A DNA stretch of 64,000 bases from Desmodesmus armatus. Its lineage: Eukaryota; Chlorophyta; Chlorophyceae; Sphaeropleales; Scenedesmaceae. The stretch is from the NCBI GenBank assembly GCA_007449985.2, contig VIIQ02000163.1:62001-126000 (forward strand). Direction: 5' to 3'. The notes under the pieces were generated by a model. It made no database searches. It was not told where the DNA came from and was given only the letters and a program-made list of their open reading frames with translations. Below are positions 19,735-28,892 of the stretch, in pieces (position 1 is the first letter of the stretch; each line of letters starts with the position of its first letter). A program made the position numbers and the translations under genes.

Positions 19735-22624
19735 ATGAGGTCCTACACTTTCACCAGCTCCATCCATCAGCCCACTGCACCGCAGCTGTGGCCATGCCAG
19801 ATGCTGTGCAGCTGCACTCGAGCAGTCAAACGCATCAGAGATCACGTGCCAAAAACACTAGCAGTTACAGCAGGTCAGCTCAGCCCTGCACCCACCAGGC
19901 AGAGCAGCAGGGTGAGAAGATCATGTGCAACTGCAGCAGCAACACAACCCCCTAAAACCAGCAGTGACTCCAGCAAGGAACGGCATCAGACATCCAACGT
20001 CCCAGAACAGCAATCGCAGCAGCAGCAGCAGGTCCAGGGCAAGGCCAGCAAGCGCGGGAGCAGAAGCAGAAGCAGCGGCAGTGGTACACGCAGCCCATTG
20101 AACATCGAAGATCCGCAGCTTTTGGTGGGAGACTGTGTTGCGCTGGTGGCAGCAGCACTCTACCGGTGATTGGACCCAGCCAGCGCATTACTGTCAAGTA
20201 CAGTACAGGAAATGTGCAAAGTACAGGGTGTGCGAATCATACAGTCCCATGCTGCGCGCCAGCGCCAGTAAGACAGGGGCTCATGAGATTGAATTGCCTA
20301 GCTACACTTGTGAACTCCCTATGCAGCTGCTGCCTGACTGTCAGCTGCCCTGCATCCTGAACACCCCCACCGCCGGTCATGCCCCCCCCCCCCCCGGCAG
20401 ACACAAGCACACGTGTTCACAGTACACCCACCAGGGTCTGACCTGTATAACATGCAGCGTACCCCCCCCCCCTCCCCGCGACCTCCATGGACCAATCGTG
20501 GCCCCGCATGCAGATGCAGCCAAGTGTGTTGAGTGCAGGGTTATGTATGACAAGCAGCTGGTCTTACACAGCATGTCACCCATGCCACCCCACCCCACTA
20601 TACTTACCCCACTATCCCTGCAGGCAGATAGCAGCCATGGTGTGTTGAGTGCAGGGTTCTGTATGACACGATCTTCCACAGTATGCCACCCACACACCAC
20701 ACCACCCTTTCCCACCCCGCACCCCCACCCCCACCGCTCACACCCCACTCTCACCCCCACCCTTTCCCACCCACTATCCTTGCAGGCAGATCGCCGCCAT
20801 CGTACTGTCCCCATCCTTCCCAGGCTGGTTCGCCCCCCTGTCATTCAACCCCCTGCGCTTTGCCGAGTTTGCCAACTTTGCCGGCATGCTGGTTGCCTCC
20901 TGGGTGGTTGCGGCCACACTGACGGGGGGATACAGCGGTGCAGCAGTGGGAGCGGGGGTCCCGGGCGCGCTGCGCTGTGTGTGCAAGGCGTGGCTGGTGG
21001 CCATGCCTATCTGTGCTGCACACCTGGTGCTGGTGACCGCATCAGGTGTGTGTGTGTGGGGGGGGGGGGGGGGGAGGGTTTTTTTGGGGGGGGGGGGGGG
21101 GAGGGGGGGGGGGGAGGGAATGCATTTGCCGGCATGCTGGTAGCTTCCTGGGTGGTTGCGGCCACACTGACAGGGGGATACAGCGGGGCAGCAGTGGGAG
21201 CGGGGGTGCCGGATGCGCTGCGCTGTGTGGGCAAGGCGTGGCTGGTGGCGATGCCTATATGCGCTGCGCATCTGGTGCTGGTGACTGCATCAGCTGTGTA
21301 TTTGGGATGTCATTGTGTGTGTGTGGGGGGGGGGGGGGGGGGGCTGAAAGAAAGAGGGAGGAGGAGCGCAGGGGGGGGGGATGTTTTGCTGTGAACCTCA
21401 GCTGCATGTATGGATAGCAGGCATAACAAAAGGGTTTCCTGGAGGGGCTGTTAGCTTGCGCTGTGGTAGATTTGCATGCCAGGTGCCGCGTCCCAATCAT
21501 ATGCATTGGTGTTGCTGCTGCTTGTGTAATAAGGTTCGCTTGGGGTTCAAGGTTCAATTGACACAGTGCTTGAAGCGCCGTGTCTGCCACTGCTTCTGCC
21601 ACAGCTGCCATGTGGACGGTCTTCTGCAGGCACTGGATGGCGACAGCGGCTTTGCTGATGTGCTGCTGATATCCCGGTGCATGTGTCCCACTGCAACTGC
21701 CATTTGTGTTACCCACTCCCTCCTCCTCCCTCCCCCCCCCCTACCACCCGCAATCTACAGAGTCCCAGGCGCTGGTTGGTGACAACGGTTTCGCTGATGT
21801 GCTGCGATCATCTCGGTGCATCGGTCTTTGCTGCAGCTGCTGCTGTTCGCAGCTAGGCCTTGACACCCTGATGTTGCCATTTGTGTCTCCCTCCCCCCCC
21901 CCCCCATCCACAGAGTCCCAGGCGCTGGTCGGTGACAATGGCTTTGCTGATGTGCTGCCGCATCTGCCCACGGCCCTACTGCAGCTGTGGCTGCTCTCAG
22001 CTAGGCTTTGACCCCCTGCCGCTGCCATTTGTGTTCCGGCTCTATCTCATCCCCCCCCCCCCCCCCACACACACACACACACACACACCCGCCTCCACAG
22101 AGTCCCAGGCGCTGGTTGGTGACAATGGTTTTGCTGATGTGCTACCGCTGGCTGCCCATGGCCCCGGTGAGCCGCTGGGCACTGCTGCTGCCCTGCTGGG
22201 GCTGATGGCCATGTGGCGGAGCTTCTATGCTGTATACCTGGACAGCTGGGTGTGGGCTAGTGCAAGGTGGGCAGGGGGGCGGGGTCTCTTCAAAGCTGGG
22301 GGGGGGGGGCTCATTATTTACGTTGGGGCGCTTGTTTGAGGTGTGGGGAACAGAGGTGCACAGCATTTTTGGTCACACTGCATTGTGGGTGGGGGTGCTG
22401 GTGAGGGTGGGAAGGGGGGGGGGTTCCTGATGACCATGTGGCTGTAGACACCTTCTGAGCTGTCTTCCTGGACAGCTGGGCTAACGCAAGGTGTGGAGGA
22501 GGAGAATCGGCCAGAAATCATTATCATTATAAATGCTCAGCAGGGGTTGCAAAGTGTTGCATGATCCTCTGCCTTCTTTGCGAGCTGCTGCCGCTGATCT
22601 GCTGATGACAGCTCACCCACTGCA

Positions 22625-22658
<34 letters not shown>

Positions 22659-22723
22659 TGCTGATGCTGATGCTGATGCTGATGCTGATGCTGATGCTGA
22701 TGCTGATGCTGATGCTGATGCTG

Positions 22724-22778
<55 letters not shown>

Positions 22779-22960
22779 GCAGGGATGTTGCCGAGGATGC
22801 CCAGCGCTTCAGAGAGGCCCTGGCCACTGTGGCTCTGCTGGCTGCTGGCTGTAGCACACTGCTGCAGGTGCTGCAGCTGACAGCAACACTCAGTGGGGCT
22901 GCTGCTGATGGGGTGGATGTTGGCCAGATGCTGCTTAAGGGAGCCTGGGGGGACTGGTGA
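19735..22960 (+). CDS. Uncharacterised plastid-type multi-span membrane protein
   Basis: Four exons, 19735-20165, 20786-21045, 22101-22266 and 22783-22960, sum to 1035 bases: 344 residues plus TGA, with all phases agreeing. The first ~110 residues are Ser/Thr/Gln/Arg-rich and transit-peptide-like. The conserved-looking core starts LLVGDCVALVAAALYR, then IVLSPSFPGWFAPLSFNP. Hydrophobic spans follow (GMLVASWVVAATLTGGY; WLVAMPICAAHLVLVTAS; ALLGLMAMWRSF), with GFADVLPLAAHGPGEPL between them and a C-terminal span (ALATVALLAAGCSTLLQVL). I do not recognise the family; thylakoid or envelope location is inferred. It is divergent from DDX54. Parts of exons 2, 3 and 4 are repeated in its introns and past its stop. 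Confidence 0.75.
20510..20680 (+). repeat. Tandem pieces in intron 1 of the membrane-protein gene
   Basis: GCAGATxGCAGCCA followed by GTGTGTTGAGTGCAGGGTT and TGTATGAC occurs at about 20510 and 20630. The second piece has CCTGCAGGCAGATAGCAGCC, resembling the true exon 2 acceptor at 20781-20800. Confidence 0.55.
21121..21295 (+). repeat. Partial copy of exon 2 of the membrane-protein gene
   Basis: It repeats FAGMLVASWVVAATLTGGY through ICAAHLVLVTAS with few changes. The first third of exon 2 (QIAAIVLSPSF) is missing, and there is no acceptor at its start and no matching donor at its end. Confidence 0.8.
21627..22010 (+). repeat. Three partial copies of the exon 3 start (membrane-protein gene)
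   Basis: Copies near 21627 (ALDGDSGFADVL), 21761 (ESQALVGDNGFADVL) and 21914 (ESQALVGDNGFADVLP) precede the true exon at 22101. The last two have the same CTACAG or CCACAG acceptor. Each breaks shortly after DVL(P), before LAAHGPGEPL. Spacing is about 130-190 bases. Confidence 0.8.
22459..22497 (+). repeat. Partial copy of the exon 3 end plus donor
   Basis: CTTCCTGGACAGCTGGGCTA and CGCAAGGTGTGG repeat the end of exon 3 (22233-22275) with its donor. It lies within intron 3. Confidence 0.65.
22625..22780 (+). repeat. CTG and CTGATG microsatellite abutting the exon 4 acceptor
   Basis: Blocks of CTG units, then about 14 GATGCT hexamers, then CTG units again run straight into CTCTGCAG at the exon 4 acceptor. 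No conventional pyrimidine tract is present. Confidence 0.9.
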
Positions 22961-23960
22961 TGGCGCTGTTTCGGGCTTGTCGGCCCACCCACCCACCTAG
23001 TGCTGCTGCTGTGGTGCTGTGATGCTCAGGCAGTATGCAGCAGTGATGGACACATTGTTTGGCAGCGGTCTGGGCTGTGCATGGGTGACCTGTGGTTTGT
23101 TGTGAGCTGTGCTGGCATGAGGCTGTAGTGGTGTGCTGCAGCTGACAGCAACACTCAGCGGGGCTGCTGCTGTTGGGTCGACGTTGGCCAGATGCTGCTC
23201 AAGGGAGCCTGGGGGGGCTGGTGATGGCGGTGTCTCAGTCTCGCTAACCCGCCACAGGCGGCATGGAGCACTGACTGACAGGTTGTGGCGCGTTGTTCTG
23301 AGTTGTTATGGGGGACCTGGCGGTTGCTGAGCTGTGCTGGCGTGAGGCTGTGGAAGGTGTTGCCGTGCCAAATGGCGTGCTGCAGCTGACAGCAACACTC
23401 AACGGGGCTGCTGCTGATGGGGTGGATGTGGGGCAGATGCTGCTCAAGGGAGCCTGGGGGGTATGGTGATGGTACTGTTTGATCTTGCTGACCCGCCTCA
23501 GACAGCATGCAGCACTGACTGACAGGTTGTGGCGCGTTGTTCTGAGTTTGTTTGGGGGACCTGGCGGTTGCTGATCGGTGCTGGCGTGAGGTTGTGGAGG
23601 GGTGACCTGCCACCTGGTGTGCTGCAGCTGACAGCAACAGTGTTCAGGCAACTGCTGATGGGGTGGACGTGGGCCACTGCCGCTCAAGGGAGCCCGGGGG
23701 GGGGGGGGGGATGGTGCTGTTTTGGTCTGAGTGACCTCAAGTGCAGCTGCTGTGTGGGGTTTTGCATAAGCAGCAACCAGCACTGACGAATGTGTTGTTT
23801 GGCATCGTTTTGGGTTTTTTGGCGCCTGTGTATCTGTGGGTTGCTTGCCATCGCATGAGGCGCGTGCTGCATGCTCTGTAGCTGACAGCAATACTCGGCT
23901 GGGCGGCTGCTGACAGTTTACATCTGAGCGGGATGCTGCGCAAAGGAGCTTGGAAGGCTT
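22871..23960 (+). repeat. Five-copy tandem array seeded by the terminal exon of the membrane-protein gene
   Basis: The block CTGCAGCTGACAGCAACACT, then GGGGCTGCTGCTG and GATGCTGCTCAAGGGAGCCTGG, occurs at about 22871 (inside exon 4), 23138, 23389, 23631 and 23875. Spacing is about 240-265 bases. Copies include the end of the coding region, the stop and downstream sequence, and the last is the most diverged. Confidence 0.8.
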
Positions 23961-24971
23961 GGTGGTGTGTTGTACAAGATGTGTGATGTGTGACGTAAAA
24001 ATTGGAATATGGAGTGGAGGGGTCTATACTGTGGTGGTGTCCGTGCTGCTTCATTGTCGTCATTGGTTGGTTTGTACATCAGAAGTTGTGTCACACAAGT
24101 TGGTGACTGGTTCTTTTGAGGGCTTGTTTTGTTCCTTTTTTGTTCCTGAGGCACAGACTCTGGGCGGCTGATTGATGCCATGAGTGAGTCGTGCTGCTGC
24201 TGCTGCTGCTGCTGGTGGTGGTACTGCTGGTGATGCAGCGAGTGTGAGACTGCAGAGTGCTGACTTGGGTTTGTGGCGCAGCTTGAGAGGTGAAGGCCGC
24301 TGTAATGTGTGAACAAAGCAGTATTGTTTGCATCAGAGTTTGTTTTCATGTGCAGTTTGAGGGGAAGGTGGTGGCTGGGAAGCTACAGCTGATCAGCTGT
24401 ACAACCCCTTGAAATGTTTTGTGTGATGGTGCTGATGTCGTGTTTATGTTTGTTGAAGAAGAAGGGGTCATGTGTGACGTTCAGGCTCTGCCAGGTGTGA
24501 CGTGCTGCATGTGTTTAGCAGCCGCGGGACGCATTTATCTGTGCAATTCAGTCAAAGAGCTTTGCTGCCCCTGTGATTAAGCCGGCAGCTTATGGTGTGT
24601 GGTTGCTTGGTTGTCTTCATGCCAGTAGGCACTGACAAGGACAGTAACGGTGACAGTCATGCCAGTTTGATTTGGGGACACCATCAAACGTCAGAGCATG
24701 AGGGTTTTGCCCAGCGCGAGGGTTTCAATGCTTGTTCAGCTTTTCACATTGGCCAATGCTTGCAGTACGTACTGATCACATGCTCTATGTCAATAGGACG
24801 ACCACAACCAGTACATGTCAGCCACACAGTCTCCTGCAGCACAGACATACCATGACGCGTCTCCACAGGAACAAAGAGATCTGTACAGATCCAGCCACAC
24901 TGCCATCAAATATCTCCAGCTCAAGGCTCTGCCCCATGGTCTGGCAGCCTGCCAGAATAGAGTGTGAGCCT
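23961..24971. other. Intergenic region, no gene seen
   Basis: This lies between the 3' array of the membrane-protein gene and the minus-strand cysteine-rich gene. One short CTG tract (24190-24215) is present; no ordered exons could be built on either strand. Confidence 0.45.
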
Positions 24972-27417
24972 CTACTTGCAGTACATCCAAGCTGGCTGCT
25001 CAATCCTGCTGTAGCCCTGCAGGCCGCGCCCCACACCAGTACTACTGGTTTTAGCAGAACCACTGCGCTGAGTCTTATCAAGCGGCAAACCACCGGGTGG
25101 TTTGCCACCCGCACGCCCCCTGCGCGCTTTCACAATCTCCGGGGCTATTTCAAGGGCCTGGCCGGTCTTTTGTCCCTGATTCAAAACAAAGATCCTCGTG
25201 CACTTCCCCTGGTAACACTTGTGACACTCCTGGTGCTCCAAACCCTGAGCTGCTGCTGTGGCCTTTGTCGCTGCCTGCACTGCTGCCACTGCCCTGGAAG
25301 GGTATAGGTGGGGCATAGGGTCAAGAATTGACTTGCGGCTGGTTAGCCCAGGTGGGTTTAACGAGCAAACGGTACCATCTGGGACGGGTGTGGGGGCTGG
25401 GCATGTTATGCTGCGGCCGTTGCAGGTCGCTGCCATGGTGCAGGGGTCGGTGGGCTGCTGGCAGGGGGTTTTGCGGCGTAGGGGGAGGCCGGCTGGGCTG
25501 CAGCACTGGCCGAAGCCGACAGCGCAGCGTTGCTGTTGAGGGAACGTGGCGTCGGGTGGCAGGCAGCAAGTGCGGCGGAGAGTGGGAGCGGTGGGTGCGG
25601 GTGGGACGGGCAGCAACATCGGTTGAAAGATAAGTTGGTGATTGCTCAGCAGTGCGGCCAAAGCTCTGAAGGCATGTGTCTGGCATTGCTCTACATGCGT
25701 CGCACATCTGGCGGCCAGATACAGTGACACATGCATCAATCACAACAGGGATAATCCTTCGAGGCTGGACCAGCTGCTGTGCCCCCCGGGGGCCACTGGC
25801 AGGGCCACTTGCAGGTCAAGACATTGTCCACTGCCTCATTGGGACTGGTTGGGCTGAGCACTGACTGCATTCACTGCAACACGCTTGTGAAAGACCTATC
25901 AACTCAATCGGCACTCAGCACAGCTTGCTTCTCACCTGGCTCGCTGGTGCTGCACCCACGACAGCCATGCTGACCATATTGGCCGGCACAAAGGCACTCT
26001 GCACCTGCTCAAAGTCCGAGAGGCGGACCTTGTACAGGTTTGGCAGATTGACACCCACATCACCCCCACCCGCACTGACGCCATCAATAACACTCATGTG
26101 AAAGTGCTGCCGCTCCGCATCCACTGCGATGTTCACCCATCCAGGGTTTAGGGGTACGTCCTCGGAGGGGCTTGCTGCAGCTGCAGGTTGCCGCGTTGGT
26201 GGTACTGCAGGGGCGCAGAAGGGCCCACGAATGACATCCGCTGTTGCGGCAACGCCGGCAGTGCGGTTGATAAGATAAGCACAGAAGCTGGGCACAGGGT
26301 CTGTCAGGGAGCTTGTGCAGCCGACAAGAGCTGTGCCGTCATACAGTGCTGCGACTGAGGTGCAGCTGCTGGCAGCCAGGGTGGGGATTGCCCCAAAGTC
26401 AAGGGGCTCTCCTGTAGTCTGGTTGGTGAGGTGGAAGGTGTCCACAGCTGGGGAGAAGTGGGTGTAGAGGAGGGTGGAGCTACCACCGGATGTGATATCC
26501 AACCCAGCCACGGCACCTTGTGTCAGTGGGAGGTCGTACTGCGCTGCAAGCTTGAGGTTGGTATCAAACTTGAACATCACGCTGAGGCTGATGGCGGAGG
26601 TCGTTCTTGAGGCCTCTGCTTTTCCAGAGAGGCCGGATGGATGTGAAGGTGTCGCTGCAGCTGCAGCAATGCGAGGAGGGTCTCCAGACAGGACCTTGGT
26701 TGCCTGGATGTACAAGCTGCCATCGCTGCCAAACACAGCTGAGCCAGGCTCGTACCCCGCAGGGATGGACGCGAGTGGAAGTGCGGATTGCGAATCCAGG
26801 TCGAACATGACCAGCTGGCAGCTGCTGCTGCTGGCGGCGCTGCTGGCGCTGCTACGGCTGCTGCTGCTGCTGCTGGCATTGGAGCTGCTGCTGCTGAGGC
26901 TGCTGGTGCTGGTAGGGCTTGCCGGTGGGGGCACAGGCCGACACGCCACTATCAGCACTGAAGGGTTCTGTGGGCTCACTGCAAGTGTGGCTGTGTTTAT
27001 GGCACTGCACACTCCACTGAGATATGGATGCAGGAGTGACTTGAGTGTCAGGGTTTTGCCATCGAGCAGAACCAAGCTGACACCTGACTTGGTGGAATCA
27101 AGCCCAACTGCCACAATGTCACCAGGTGCTGCTGTTGGTCTTGCTGTGGATGGCTGTGCACCTGATGCACCGGCAAAGAGCCTTGCGTTTTGGATGTGTG
27201 CGTCATGGTTGACTGCGAAAACCTCTGCGGGCTTGAGCTGCTTCAGCTTACGGTGCTGGTGCAGCAGCTGCTCCATGTGGTCCGTCTGGGGGGTAGCATC
27301 TGTGGCTGCTGCTACAAGAGAGATAACAGAAACTGCTACAAGCTGCGCCAGAAGATGCAACCTCATGTCGAACCGTGCGTGTCGCACCGCGAATAAACGC
27401 CTAGACGAGTGAAGCAA
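24972..27417 (-). CDS. Secreted protein with beta-propeller-like body and disintegrin-like cysteine-rich C-terminus
   Basis: Exon 1 (27417-25936, ~494 codons) has a signal peptide (LLAQLVAVSVISLVAAA) and long beta-type segments such as DIVAVGLDSTKSGVSLVLLD and GSAVFGSDGSLYIQA, interrupted by a Ser run; it suggests a propeller but no named family. A GTGAGA donor and a CCAG acceptor at 25764 join it in phase 0 to RIIPVVIDACVTVSGRQMCD. About 50 codons later the frame must change by one base (near 25600). The new frame reads RTCCLPPDATF, CAVGFGQCCS, TPCQQPTDPC, ATCNGRSITCPAP, PDGTVC and later ECHKCYQGKC. This follows the cysteine order of ADAM disintegrin plus cysteine-rich regions (CC, CxxGxGxCC, CNGxSxxCP, DGTxC, CYxGxC). 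The 3' end at 24972 is the frame end, not a proven terminus. The frame change may be an error or a missed intron. Confidence 0.5.
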
Positions 27418-28892
27418 GGTGCTGCTGCAAGTGGCCCGTGATTCAACAGCAGGCAGGCAGCTACATCAGCTGTGCCGTCAGCCTGACAAGATTATTGTAA
27501 AGCGGGAAGAAAAGTTGCTTTTTTGGATGAGACGTTGAATGCACGGCGCCGGGCACGATGCACCGCGACAGTTCGCGCCAGTACTGTTGGCAACCACCTG
27601 GGTGACTCAAGAAGGCAAGGTAGTTGCTGATATGTCTGAATTTTGTGACAGTGAATCAGAATAGGAGGCTTTCTGCACTGCTCTGCCGCCCTGACTACCT
27701 TGCCAGGCTGGCAGTTCGCCTACTACTGGCTGCTATAGCAGCTACTAGCTACTCCTACTATGGTTGAACCATTACAACCATGCAGATCTAAGAGTCACTG
27801 CGGATGGGCCATTAAGGTGGCTGTGTGCGCGGTTGCTGGGTGTCAACACGTTGCCAGTGGTTGCTGTTGTGGTGGTGCCAGGGCCAGGGGTGCTGCTTCT
27901 GCCATATCCGCCAGGGAGCTGTTGCTTCCTCGCAACAACGGGTGCTGCTGTCGCCACACTGCCAGGGGTGCTGCTTATGTTGCTTGGCGCTAGAGTTGCT
28001 GATGCTGTCATGCTGCTAGGGTGCTGCTGCTGTCATGCTGCTAGGGTGCTGGTGCTGTTGAGTTGCCAAGGTGCTGCTGATGCCACGCTGTTAGGGTGGG
28101 GCCGGTGTCATGCTGCCGGGGTGCTGCTGCTGCCATGCTACTAGGGATTTTGGTGCTTCCATGCTGCCAAGGCTGCAGCTGCCATGCTGGCGCGGGATGC
28201 TGATGTTGCCACTCTGCCACGGGTGCTTCTGTTGCTGGCTGGCAGCCAGAGGTGCTGCTGCTGCCATGCTGCTAGGGCGCTGCTGCTGTACAGTTGTTCA
28301 GGGTGCTGGTGCTGTTTGGTTGCATAAGTGCAGCAGTGCTGCTGCTGCCGCGCTGTCAGGGGTGGTGCTGCTGTTATGCTGGCAGGGGTGCCGCTGGCTG
28401 CCATACCGCATGGCAGGGTCTAGTGAATATGGTTTCTGCTGCTACTGCTATGTGTGCCGCTAGTGTTGTTGTTATGCTGCCAGTGGTGCTGTTTCTGTTG
28501 CTATCATGACGCTACCAGGGCCTTGCAGTTGCCCCTGCTGATGAGGTAGGTGCTGTGCCATTGCTTCTTGGAAAAAAGATTCAACATCAGCAAAGACATG
28601 TAGGTAGGCAGCAACTCATCTGCACTGCACCTTTCAGGAATAAAGCTTTCCTGCTTCATGGCATGCGCACACAGCAGAGTGTGGACCTAACAGGACCTAA
28701 CAGGACTGCCCTCGCTTGGGGTGTACACTGTTAATGCAGGGCAGAGTCTGGTCATGAGGGTCATGAGTGCAATTGGCACCTGTGCCTGTGACAGCTGCCA
28801 GCGTTTATAGTCCAGACTAACATGAGACGTATCATAGAGTGTGTACCGCCCTGTTGAGGCCCTTGTCGTAGCTAACCAGTCACACTGCTCAG
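27418..28892. repeat. Divergent intergenic region with a degenerate minisatellite (27890-28510)
   Basis: Between 27890 and 28510 a ~24-27 bp unit of the form GCCATGCTGCTAGGGTGCTG plus CTGCT recurs more than fifteen times with many changes. The remainder lies upstream of both flanking genes; no further gene seen. Confidence 0.65.

Noticed and set aside
22613..22996. Minus-strand Gln/His-rich frame
   Set aside because: It arises from the CTG/CTGATG microsatellite and is antisense to exon 4 of the membrane-protein gene.
22871..23960. Regularly spaced repeats resembling a CRISPR-like array
   Set aside because: The repeats are long, diverged, seeded by a coding exon and include the sequence between them; this is a eukaryotic nuclear region.
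25083..25105. Short palindrome GGCAAACCACC/GGTGGTTTGCC as a terminator
   Set aside because: It lies inside the apparent C-terminal coding frame of a nuclear gene; bacterial-type terminators are not expected here, and the arms are only about ten bases.
26474..27412. Plus-strand frame of 312 codons
   Set aside because: It is antisense to the large first exon of the disintegrin-like gene, which has a signal peptide and better composition.
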